Positions 1 through 7,415 of a stretch of DNA of 64,000 bases are shown piece by piece. This stretch comes from JASGJS01 sp047601185 (GTDB lineage: Bacteria > Pseudomonadota > Gammaproteobacteria > JAURND01): assembly GCA_047601185.1 (NCBI GenBank), contig JASGJS010000001.1, positions 310,001 to 374,000 on the forward strand. The letters run 5' to 3'. The position numbers and the translations under genes were made by a program. The number at the start of each line of letters is the position of its first letter. Position 1 is the first letter of the stretch. The notes beneath the pieces were generated by a model. The model worked only from the letters and a program-made list of their open reading frames with translations, was not told where the DNA came from and searched no databases.

Positions 1-323
1 TCCAACGGCAGGACTTCTTTATCACGAATAGCGACCATACCATGAGAGTTTAAGCTTCGAACGTGGCTGCCCGCAATACCGGCATACGCAGAATTAATCC
101 GACATCCCGCCATCAATTCAGCTTCTTCAATGGCGCGCTGAATCGATTGAACGGTGGCCTCTATATTCACCACAACCCCACGTTTTAACCCGTAAGAAGG
201 ATGTGAACCAATACCAATGACTTCCACATGGCGACCTGAACTGATTTCCGCCACTAAGGCAACGACCTTTGAGGTGCCAACATCCAATCCAACGATTAGA
301 TTTTTGGGATCTTTTTTTGACAT
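1..323 (-). CDS. ftsA: Cell division protein FtsA, N-terminal part (runs off the window start)
   Basis: The actin-like ATPase FtsA anchors FtsZ filaments to the inner membrane at the septum. The 107 visible residues begin MSKKDPKNLIVGLDVGTSKV, the first phosphate-binding loop of the actin/Hsp70 fold, and continue with the FtsA-specific region containing GLKRGVVVNIEATVQSI and the following 1C domain start. The ATG at 323 is preceded by a short purine-rich stretch. The gene continues past base 1, where ftsZ would be expected. Its upstream same-strand neighbour is rmuC, 68 bases away, rather than ftsQ, so the usual ftsQ-ftsA join of the division cluster is not seen here. Confidence 0.95.
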   Translation of the reverse strand, partial: MSKKDPKNLIVGLDVGTSKVVALVAEISSGRHVEVIGIGSHPSYGLKRGVVVNIEATVQSIQRAIEEAELMAGCRINSAYAGIAGSHVRSLNSHGMVAIRDKEVLPL

Positions 324-391
324 AGGGACTTCCCGCTTGAACTTCCGTAGTTGTTTCGCATCATAGTGATAAATCATTGCAAAATCAACAA

Positions 392-1597
392 CTATTCCAC
401 AGCTTCCTCTAAAAATGCTAAATTTTTCGTCTCCTCACCGGTTAACTCCACTTTTTCAATCCGACCAAATCGTTGCGAGATTTTTTTAGAAGAAGTATGG
501 ACCTCTTCGGCATCTTCATGAGCCTGTCTGATATGGAGGGCTAATTTGTCCATACGCACTTGAAAACGTTGGAAATCTTTATTGAGCGACACTAAATGTT
601 CTTGGATTAAATGCACTTGTTTGCGAGTGGCTGCATCTTTTAAAACCGCGCGAGCTGTTGTCAAAACCGCCATCATAGTGGTGGGCGAAACCATCCACAC
701 TCGCTGGCTCTGCGCTAACTCCACCAAATCCGGAAAATTGGCATGAATTTCAGCAAAGACCGCTTCCGCAGGGATAAACATCATCGCACCATCTGCCGTT
801 TCATTGGCGATGATATATTTTTTGGCAATATCTAAAATATGATGCCGTATCACTTTGCGAAAATTTTGGCTTTGTGTTTTACGTTCGCTGTCAGAAAGCT
901 CACTTTGAATGAGTAATTGATAGCTTTCTAAGGGGAATTTCGCGTCGATGACGACATTGCCGGTAGGTTGTGGCAGAAACAAAATACAATCGGCACGTTT
1001 TTCATTGGATAACTGATGCTGTAACGCAAAGCTCTGTTCCGGCAAGACATTACGCAGCAAAGCCGTTAACTGCACTTCCCCAAAAGCGCCGCGAGATTTT
1101 TTATCCGCCAAAATTTCCTGCAGACTGACCACATTGGTCGATAACTCGGTGATTTTCTTTTGCGCTTCATCGATTAACGCTAAACGGGTGACCACATCAG
1201 TAAAAGTGGCATTGGTTTTTTCGAATCCTTCGGTCAAACGTTTTTCTACCTGACCATTGATTTCTTTTAAACGCTGCTCGGTGACGTGAGTCAATTTCTC
1301 CACTTGAGCAGTTAAACTGTTGGCGTATTGTAAGAGTGCCTCAGTCACTTGCTGGCGGCTGGCGGTCATACCACTTTGCAAGCTTTCTTGCAGAATTTTT
1401 AAACTCTGGATTTGGTGGCCGTCAAAATCGGTGCGTTGTTGTTGCAAAGATTTTTGATGTTCTTGAAAAAGCGACTGGTGCTGAGCGGTGCGCTCATCTA
1501 GGCGCAACAATAAACCAGACTGCTTTTGTCCATAAATCAGCAGGAACAACAGATTAATCAACAATAATAATCCAACAGCACTTAATAAAATGAGCAT
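392..1597 (-). CDS. rmuC: RmuC-family DNA recombination protein
   Basis: The 401-residue protein has one N-terminal membrane helix (about residues 2-22), a long Gln/Glu-rich coiled coil (about 25-165) and then the RmuC nuclease-like domain (about 170-340), including GAFGEVQLTALLRNVLPEQ and VVIDAKFPLESY, both typical of the family. In E. coli, RmuC limits inversion at short inverted repeats; the domain is related to PD-(D/E)XK nucleases. Length is within the family's usual range. It is cotranscribed in direction with ftsA downstream. Family assignment is secure; the biochemical role is known only loosely for the family. Confidence 0.93.
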   Translation of the reverse strand: MLILLSAVGLLLLINLLFLLIYGQKQSGLLLRLDERTAQHQSLFQEHQKSLQQQRTDFDGHQIQSLKILQESLQSGMTASRQQVTEALLQYANSLTAQVEKLTHVTEQRLKEINGQVEKRLTEGFEKTNATFTDVVTRLALIDEAQKKITELSTNVVSLQEILADKKSRGAFGEVQLTALLRNVLPEQSFALQHQLSNEKRADCILFLPQPTGNVVIDAKFPLESYQLLIQSELSDSERKTQSQNFRKVIRHHILDIAKKYIIANETADGAMMFIPAEAVFAEIHANFPDLVELAQSQRVWMVSPTTMMAVLTTARAVLKDAATRKQVHLIQEHLVSLNKDFQRFQVRMDKLALHIRQAHEDAEEVHTSSKKISQRFGRIEKVELTGEETKNLAFLEEAVE

Positions 1598-1649
1598 GAT
1601 GCTTTTAATCCTTCTTTAAACCATTAAATTGCCGTAAAATGACTTTGTT

Positions 1650-1690
1650 GCGGGCAAGCTGCCCGCGCTCCCAGACTCGAGCCTTGTCAT
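1650..1690. repeat. Family A repeat, single terminal half
   Basis: This stretch carries GCGGGCAAGCTGCCCGCGC followed by a TCCCAG-like motif and CTCGAG, the same terminal sequence as the full 165-172 bp elements at 7250, 42144 and 44134. The inner GCGGGCA/TGCCCGC is itself a hairpin. Only one end is present here, between rmuC and the adaptor gene, so it is a solo end or a decayed copy. Confidence 0.75.
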
Positions 1691-1706
1691 TTATGGAGTT
1701 CTTTCT

Positions 1707-2663
1707 GTGTTTATCAGATTCTGCCAATTAGGGATTTTTTTACTAGCCACCATTATAACAGGCTGCTCAGACCGAGGCACCCAGTATCAAGGCTATATTG
1801 AGGGAGAATATATTTATTTGGCAAGTGGATTCTCAGGGACTTTGCAGCAACTGGCCATTAGCCGGGGGCAAACCGTGGCCAAAGGGCAATTGCTGTTCGT
1901 GCTCGATCCTCAACCCGAAGCGGCTGAGCTGGCCAAAGCGCGACAAGATTTCGCCTCTGAAGCCAGTAACCTCAAAGATCTTGAACAAGGCCAACGTAAA
2001 ACTGTGATTGCCGGGATTGTGGCCCAAATCAACCAGGCCAAAGCGAATTTGCAGTTTTCTACTGTGACATTACAACGTTATCGTACCCTATACAAACAAA
2101 AAGCCATCGCCAAATCCTCCTTGGATCAGGCTCAATCCGACTATCAACATGATCTCGATTTGGTGAATCAATACCAAGCCAATTTAGCGGAAGCGCAACA
2201 GGGGGCTCGCACTTATCAAGTTCGCGCTCAACAAAATACCACGCACGGGGCACAAGCCGATGTGGTCAAAGCCGTCTGGCAACTCCAACAAAAACAAGTG
2301 CGAGCCCCCACTGCTGGGATGATTTTTGATACTTATTATAAAGTCGGTGAATTTGTCAGCACGCCACAGCCCGTTGCCGCGCTATTAGCCCCTGAAAATA
2401 CCTATTTGATTTTTTATATTCCAGAACCGCAACGCGGTCACTTAAAACTGGGACAAAAGCTCACCTTTACCTGCGATGGTTGCACAATGACGGGCACAGC
2501 CACCATCAATTATATTTCACCCCAAGCAGAATACACACCTCCGGTCATTTATAGTCGGGAAAGTCGCAGCAAACTGGTTTATCGAGTCCAAGCTGCTTTG
2601 CCATTAGACGTAGCGCAACGTTTTTATCCAGGACAGCCTGTCGATGTCTACGTCCACTTCTGA
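1707..2663 (+). CDS. HlyD-family periplasmic adaptor lipoprotein of an ABC exporter
   Basis: The 318-residue membrane fusion protein links an inner-membrane ABC pump to an outer-membrane channel. Residues 1-20 form a lipoprotein signal ending at IITGC (Cys20). A split biotinyl-lipoyl domain follows, with a helical hairpin rich in Gln/Ala between its halves (about 70-200). The start is the GTG at 1707 with GGAG about 8 bases upstream. It overlaps the ABC ATPase by 20 bases and resembles the YbhG/YhiI type found with YbhF-type ATPases. The substrate cannot be told from sequence. Confidence 0.9.
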   Translation: MFIRFCQLGIFLLATIITGCSDRGTQYQGYIEGEYIYLASGFSGTLQQLAISRGQTVAKGQLLFVLDPQPEAAELAKARQDFASEASNLKDLEQGQRKTVIAGIVAQINQAKANLQFSTVTLQRYRTLYKQKAIAKSSLDQAQSDYQHDLDLVNQYQANLAEAQQGARTYQVRAQQNTTHGAQADVVKAVWQLQQKQVRAPTAGMIFDTYYKVGEFVSTPQPVAALLAPENTYLIFYIPEPQRGHLKLGQKLTFTCDGCTMTGTATINYISPQAEYTPPVIYSRESRSKLVYRVQAALPLDVAQRFYPGQPVDVYVHF

Positions 2664-3573
2664 CCACACTCCTGCTATTGACATCCAACATTTGACTAAA
2701 AGTTTTTTAGGGAAACCAGCGGTCAAGGGTATTTCTTTGCGGGTAAATAAAGGGGAAATTTTTGGATTTTTAGGACCCAATGGCAGCGGCAAAACCACCA
2801 CCATTCGGATGATTTGTGGATTATTGGTGCCTGATTCCGGCGAGGGACATTGTCTAGGCTACGACATCATCACAGAATCTTATGCCATCAAAAAACAAGT
2901 AGGCTATATGCCGCAGCGCTTCAGCTTGTATGAAGACCTCACTATTTTTGAAAATCTCGATTTCATTGCGCGCATTTATGATGTCAAAGATCGCCCCGCT
3001 AAGGTTAAACAAAGCCTGGAAGAATTGGGCCTGACCCACCGTAGTCAGCAGTTAGCCGGGACGCTATCTGGGGGATGGAAACAACGGCTGTCACTGGCTG
3101 CTGCTTTATTACATCAACCCAAACTCTTGCTGCTGGATGAACCCACCGCCGGGGTCGACCCTAAAGCCAGACGGGATTTCTGGGATCATATTCACCTATT
3201 GGGTGAACAAGGCATCACCGCTTTAGTCAGTACTCACTATATGGATGAAGCCGAACGTTGTACCCGTTTAGCTTATATCAAAGACGGGGTGATGATGAGT
3301 GAGGGAACTAGCACTGAAATTATTGCAGCCGCTCACTTAACTACCTGGGAAATTACCGGGGACAGCACCGCCGTTCTAGGACGTCAACTCCGAGCGGCTA
3401 ATATGCCGTGGCAGGTGAGTGCTTTTGGCAATGCGTTACATTTAACTTATCCTAATTCGACAGAGTTGGATCAAGCCATCGCCACCTTTCAAGCATTGGG
3501 AGGCCGATGGCAACGCATTGAGCCCAATTTAGAAGATGTTTTTGTGAATCTGGGGAGCTCAGCGGTTTCATGA
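2644..3573 (+). CDS. ABC exporter ATP-binding protein (YbhF/DrrA type)
   Basis: The 309-residue nucleotide-binding subunit has Walker A GPNGSGKT (residues 44-51), the signature motif as LSGGW (141-145) in place of the common LSGGQ, Walker B LLLLDE (161-166) and a switch His in VSTHYMDEAE. The C-terminal 80 residues form the regulatory tail seen in DrrA-type proteins. It overlaps the adaptor by 20 bases and the permease by 4, so the three form one translationally coupled export unit. The Gln-to-Trp signature change is unusual, but the remaining motifs are intact. Confidence 0.93.
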   Translation: MSTSTSDHTPAIDIQHLTKSFLGKPAVKGISLRVNKGEIFGFLGPNGSGKTTTIRMICGLLVPDSGEGHCLGYDIITESYAIKKQVGYMPQRFSLYEDLTIFENLDFIARIYDVKDRPAKVKQSLEELGLTHRSQQLAGTLSGGWKQRLSLAAALLHQPKLLLLDEPTAGVDPKARRDFWDHIHLLGEQGITALVSTHYMDEAERCTRLAYIKDGVMMSEGTSTEIIAAAHLTTWEITGDSTAVLGRQLRAANMPWQVSAFGNALHLTYPNSTELDQAIATFQALGGRWQRIEPNLEDVFVNLGSSAVS

Positions 3574-4706
3574 CAGGACATTTTTCATTCGAACGCTTGT
3601 TCGCCATTATTTTTAAAGAATTTATTCAAATGCGCCGCGATCGCCTAACATTTGCGATGATGATTGGCATTCCCATCATTCAATTAACGTTGTTCGGCTT
3701 TGCGATCAACACCAATCCTAAATATTTACCCAGCGCTTTATTAGCGCAAGATAATAGCGTTTATACTCGCGCTTTTGTTCAAGGCCTCGAAAATACTGAA
3801 TATTTTAAAATCGATCACAGTGTCCGCAGCGAACGAGAAGCGCAAAAATTATTGGCGGAAGGGAAAGTATTATTTGTATTTTCCATTCCGGGTAATTTTA
3901 CTCGCTTACTTATTCGCAATCAGCATCCCAGCATTCTGGTGGAAGCCGACGCCACTGATCCAGTCGCCACTGGCAGTGCTTTGTCGGCAGTACAAATTTT
4001 GGCGAATACCGCTTTAAATCAAGTGATCAAAGGCGCTATCAGTTATTTAAATCCTCCTGCCCCACCCTTCAACGTCATTGTTCATGCCATGTATAATCCT
4101 GAAAGTAATACCCAGTATAATATTGTGCCAGGGCTATTGGGTGTGGTGCTCACAATGACCATGGTGGTCATCACCAGTTTAGCCATTACGCGAGAGCGTG
4201 AACGCGGCACCATGGAAAACTTATTGGCAACCCCGGCTAAACCGTTAGAAGTCATGATTGGCAAAATTGTCCCGTATATTATTGTGGGATATATTCAGGT
4301 GAGCCTAATTTTATTGCTGGCGCATTTTTTGTTTTCGATTCCTTTTTTGGGGAGTGTGATCTTATTATTACTGACCGCCCTGCCCTTTATCGCCGCTAAT
4401 TTGGCGATAGGATTAACCTTCTCCAGCATTGCCAAAAATCAATTACAAGCGATGCAAATGGCCTTTTTCTTTTTTCTCCCCTCGATTTTATTATCAGGCT
4501 TTATGTTTCCTTTTAAAGGCATGCCGCACTGGGCTCAATATTTAGGCCAGGTCTTACCCTTAACTCACTTTTTGCGGATCGTGCGTGGGATTATGCTGAA
4601 AGGTAACCATCTTTGGCAGGTATGGCCAGAGATATGGCCTATTCTACTGTTTATGACAATCGTGCTTTTCATTGGGCTGAAGCGGTATCGGCGAACCTTG
4701 GATTAA
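3570..4706 (+). CDS. ABC-2 type permease (YbhS/YbhR type)
   Basis: The 378-residue inner-membrane subunit has one N-terminal helix (about residues 28-48), a large periplasmic domain (about 50-175) and five C-terminal helices, the ABC-2 permease layout. The motif TRERERGTMENLLATPAKP on the cytoplasmic side is diagnostic. E. coli uses two such permeases (YbhS and YbhR); only one is present here, so it probably works as a homodimer. It lies last in the adaptor-ATPase-permease operon. Confidence 0.93.
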   Translation: MTGHFSFERLFAIIFKEFIQMRRDRLTFAMMIGIPIIQLTLFGFAINTNPKYLPSALLAQDNSVYTRAFVQGLENTEYFKIDHSVRSEREAQKLLAEGKVLFVFSIPGNFTRLLIRNQHPSILVEADATDPVATGSALSAVQILANTALNQVIKGAISYLNPPAPPFNVIVHAMYNPESNTQYNIVPGLLGVVLTMTMVVITSLAITRERERGTMENLLATPAKPLEVMIGKIVPYIIVGYIQVSLILLLAHFLFSIPFLGSVILLLLTALPFIAANLAIGLTFSSIAKNQLQAMQMAFFFFLPSILLSGFMFPFKGMPHWAQYLGQVLPLTHFLRIVRGIMLKGNHLWQVWPEIWPILLFMTIVLFIGLKRYRRTLD

Positions 4707-4741
4707 GTTTTTCCAAGTCAGCGATACCTACTTGATTTTTG

Positions 4742-4825
4742 GTATCCATTCAAGACATTCTAAGGGAAGCTTGAGGTTAAAAAAGCAGGCGGCGGTCCTC
4801 GCAGGGTGCGGGAATCATGGAGTTG
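4742..4825. repeat. Family B repeat, partial copy
   Basis: This starts with GTATCCATTCAAGACATTCT and continues AAGGGAAGCTTGAG, then a GGCGG-TCCTCGC block, matching one arm of the full inverted-repeat element at 46179-46376. It lies just after the ABC exporter operon. No coding sequence is seen in it. Confidence 0.7.
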
Positions 4826-4853
4826 TTTTTAATGGTTTTTTGAGTTATTAAAA

Positions 4854-5123
4854 TTATTTTCTTATTGCATGAACACTCTGCGATAATAACATTTTCATCA
4901 ATGATTGATAGGGAACGTCTTCTTTATTCGCTAAAATTTTAATTTCATTTAATAAATCTTCTGGCAGACGCAGAGAAATCGTTTTGGTCGATGGTTTTAA
5001 ATTTGGAAAATTCACTTTTTTAGCTTTAGTCCAATCGATATAATCCGTAGAATCATGAGTTTGCCAGAAATCAGCTTCTTCAGAGATATTTTTAAATTTT
5101 GGTACCTTTTTAACCGGCTTCAT
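4854..5123 (-). CDS. brnA: BrnA-type antitoxin (ribbon-helix-helix)
   Basis: The 89-residue protein has an N-terminal stretch with the BrnA-like DFWQTHDSTDYIDW and a C-terminal ribbon-helix-helix, KTISLRLPEDLLNEIKILA then VPYQSLMKMLL, which should bind the operon's own promoter and the toxin. It begins inside the 3' end of the toxin gene (14-base overlap), the standard toxin-first order of BrnT/BrnA modules. Confidence 0.85.
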   Translation of the reverse strand: MKPVKKVPKFKNISEEADFWQTHDSTDYIDWTKAKKVNFPNLKPSTKTISLRLPEDLLNEIKILANKEDVPYQSLMKMLLSQSVHAIRK

Positions 5124-5406
5124 AAATACCTCGTTCGCGTTTGCTCATATCTCGAGCAGAAATAATTCGGATTAAATTTTTCCTAATAGTAAAAGCCATA
5201 AATAATTTTCTGCCCGCATCAGTTATACCTAAAGCATACATTCTGTTCTCTGACTCTGAATGCTTAACATCTTCATCGACTAATAAAGGCTTATTAAAGA
5301 ATACTTGTTCACACTCCCAATGAGAAACATTATGTTTTATCAAATTTTTATCTAAATTACCTATATCCCAATCAAATCCAATACATTCTTCTATTAACTT
5401 TCTCAT
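5110..5406 (-). CDS. brnT: BrnT-type toxin (ribonuclease of a type II toxin-antitoxin pair)
   Basis: BrnT toxins are RelE-fold RNases neutralised by BrnA. The family pattern is clear: GFDWDIGNLDKN, KHNVSHWECEQVFFNKPLLV, a central YALGITDAGRKLF strand and the C-terminal RIISARDMSKRER. The start at 5406 (MRKLIEE) is chosen because homologues begin about ten residues before FDWD and a GGA lies 7-9 bases upstream. An ATG at 5439 in the same frame would add eleven residues of unlikely sequence. Autoregulation by the BrnT-BrnA complex is expected for the family. Confidence 0.85.
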   Translation of the reverse strand: MRKLIEECIGFDWDIGNLDKNLIKHNVSHWECEQVFFNKPLLVDEDVKHSESENRMYALGITDAGRKLFMAFTIRKNLIRIISARDMSKRERGIYEAG

Positions 5407-5502
5407 AGAGCAATCCATGTATATTATAAATATATACAATGATATAGCTTTTTCAAATTAATTTCAATAACGTCGCATTATATAACCTGGACGTATTGAT
5501 TT

Positions 5503-5625
5503 CTATGTAATTTGGCCTACACTTTGCCAAATTACATGGAAATTTGGCCAAATGTTTCCCAGATTGCTTAAAATAGACCTAATTCTTCCCAGTGCAGAAA
5601 TTTCTCGACCAACAAATTTGCTCAT
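5503..5625 (-). pseudogene. Short ORF, possible remnant of an ATPase N-terminus
   Basis: A 40-residue ORF starts 11 bases after the Nramp stop with a strong GGAGA site 6-7 bases upstream of its ATG. It begins MSKFVGREISAL, which resembles the FVGRExEL start of STAND/archaeal-type AAA ATPases, but it stops before any P-loop. It ends inside an inverted repeat (5505-5537). It may be the stub of a lost gene or a genuine small protein; the resemblance is short and uncertain. Confidence 0.35.
5505..5537. promoter_or_regulatory. 12-bp perfect inverted repeat upstream of brnTA
   Basis: ATGTAATTTGGC and GCCAAATTACAT flank a 9-base gap, and a further half-like AAATTTGGCCAAAT follows at once. The repeat lies about 100 bases upstream of brnT and downstream of the Nramp gene. 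It could be an operator or a weak factor-dependent terminator; no T-run follows it on either strand. Confidence 0.4.
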
Positions 5626-5636
5626 ACTATTCTCCA

Positions 5637-6917
5637 TTAACTAAAAACTGAGTAAAAAACAACCGCCAAAGCCGAAATCGCCAAAACCCCCAGCGTGATC
5701 CATCCTAAAATCCGCTTCCACACTGTATTAGCTTTATCACCCATCACTTTAGTGTTACTGGTGAGCCTTATGACAAAAAATAACATCAAAGGCGCCATCA
5801 TGCCATTCACCACCGCAGCAAAGATAAGGGTTTTAATGGGATCTAATTTTACCAGATTTAACAGTAAGGCGATTACCATGGCCGCCAAGATAATGATGTA
5901 AAATCCATACGCTTGCTTAAATTTTTTGTTTAATCCTTCTTTCCATAAAAAAGCTTCGGCAAGGCCATAAGCACTTGAGCCGGCCAGCACGGGCACGGCC
6001 AATAATCCTGTCCCAAAAATCCCTAATGCAAACAAATATTCTGCGAAACTCCCAGCAATGGGCTTTAAAGCAGAAGCCGCTTGGGCCGCGTCTTGGATAT
6101 TTGTTACCCCCTGTTTGAATAACGTTGCGCCACACACCAATATAATGAAAAACATAATTAAATTGGTTGCACACATTCCTATGATCGTATCAAATCGCAT
6201 CCACCAAATCGAATTGGGTGTAGCACTGTGATGCGTATGGTTGTGTCCCCGCTTTTTTGATTTTTTCTCTTCGACTTCTTGTGAAGTTTGCCAAAAAAAT
6301 AAATACGGAGAAATCGTAGTTCCCAATACCGCGCAAAGCATCCAAATTTGCTCTTTAGAAACCGTAATGGTGGGGTGAATTAAAGCGACCAAAACCGCTT
6401 TAAAATCGATAGGCACAAAAAAAACGGTTAGCGGGTAGGTCAATAATGCTAGCGTTAAATATTTAAGATAACGCGCATAATTTTGATACATGATAAAAAT
6501 TTGTAGCAATGATGAAATTATCACAATTGAACAGATCGTGATGAACTGATTGAGTGGAGGAATCACCAATTGCACCACTGCGCCCATGGCAGATAAGTCA
6601 GCGGCAATATTAAAGGTATTGGTGGCAAACAATAATACACCCACAACAATGATGAATTTGGGGTGATGCTGACGAACATTGGCTGCTAATCCCTTACCGG
6701 TCACCAACCCTAGCCGCGCGCACATCTCTTGGACGATAATCATTAAGGGCAGGGTTAAAACTGCCAGCCATAATAATTGGAAACCGTATTTGGCGCCGGT
6801 TTGGGAATAAGTGGCAATGCCAGAGGGGTCATCATCCGAAGCGCCGGTGATCAACCCGGGCCCGAGTCTTTTTAGGCCTTTGATGATGCCGAATGACTTC
6901 CTTTTCCTTTTTGCCAT
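5637..6917 (-). CDS. Nramp-related divalent metal transporter
   Basis: The 426-residue inner-membrane protein has about 11 helices and the Nramp start GPGLITGASDDDPSGIATYS. The helix-1 metal motif DPGN of classical MntH is DPSG here, and the helix-6 region reads TISPYLFFWQ rather than the usual MPH-containing segment, so it belongs to the Nramp-related group and its metal may be Mg or Mn rather than strictly Mn/Fe. A His-rich cytoplasmic loop (KKRGHNHTHH) lies after that segment and could bind metal. It is a single gene. Family secure, substrate unknown. Confidence 0.88.
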   Translation of the reverse strand: MAKRKRKSFGIIKGLKRLGPGLITGASDDDPSGIATYSQTGAKYGFQLLWLAVLTLPLMIIVQEMCARLGLVTGKGLAANVRQHHPKFIIVVGVLLFATNTFNIAADLSAMGAVVQLVIPPLNQFITICSIVIISSLLQIFIMYQNYARYLKYLTLALLTYPLTVFFVPIDFKAVLVALIHPTITVSKEQIWMLCAVLGTTISPYLFFWQTSQEVEEKKSKKRGHNHTHHSATPNSIWWMRFDTIIGMCATNLIMFFIILVCGATLFKQGVTNIQDAAQAASALKPIAGSFAEYLFALGIFGTGLLAVPVLAGSSAYGLAEAFLWKEGLNKKFKQAYGFYIIILAAMVIALLLNLVKLDPIKTLIFAAVVNGMMAPLMLFFVIRLTSNTKVMGDKANTVWKRILGWITLGVLAISALAVVFYSVFS

Positions 6918-6990
6918 ATTAATCCAAGGTTACAAATTAAAATAACAACTTATCACTTACCGCACTGCGTGTAAACTTAGGCAATACACC

Positions 6991-7048
6991 CACGAGATCC
7001 CGAGATCCCGCGAACAAGTAGCGGGAAGTAGGCGGGACGTCAAGGTAG
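6991..7048. repeat. Family C repeat, partial or rearranged copy
   Basis: Contains GAGATCCCGCGAACAAGTAG and GGCGGGACGTCAAGGTAG, matching one arm of the inverted-repeat element at 19895-20057, with a short internal duplication of CGAGATCC. From here to 7249 I see no convincing gene: a short open frame ending near 7216 has no start codon. Confidence 0.65.
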
Positions 7049-7249
7049 GCTTAATAATCAACTTAAAGGTAGCGGATAGTTACGACTTTGTTAAATTCAA
7101 TCCACTTAATTCCACCCCCTTTTCACCAGAATCTGGTGATCCCAACTCTCCTCGAGAACTGCGAGAAGACACAAACGTGAATGATATAGGTAGAGTGGAG
7201 CTCGGCTGTGAACTTTGAATTAGTATTAAGAAGTTAATGGGTTTTTTTA

Positions 7250-7414
7250 GCGGGCTAGCAGCCCGCGCTCCCAGGCTCGAGCTTTGTTAAGTTAAAGCTA
7301 TCATCAAACATTTGCGTTTTTTTTTGACGTTATAAAGCTAAGAACGCAGAAGACTTTCGGTTGGCGCTTTGTCATGAAAGGCGCAAGATCTGGGAGCGCG
7401 GGCAGCTTGCCCGC
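7250..7414. mobile_element. Family A element (MITE-like), full copy
   Basis: A 165-bp segment bounded by inverted ends: GCGGGCTAGCAGCCCGCGCT with CCCAGGCTCGAGC on one side, and CTGGGAGCGCGGGCAGCTTG then CCCGC on the other. No coding capacity. The interior shares the GTTAAAGCTATC..CAAACATT stretch with the copies at 42144 and 44134 but is otherwise diverged. It ends one base before the stop codon of the RND pump gene, so it may also act as that gene's 3' hairpin. Confidence 0.75.
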
Positions 7415-7415
7415 A

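Noticed and set aside
7085..7219. Open frame ending at about 7216 on the + strand
   Set aside because: No start codon, no ribosome site and no recognisable motif; lies between repeats.
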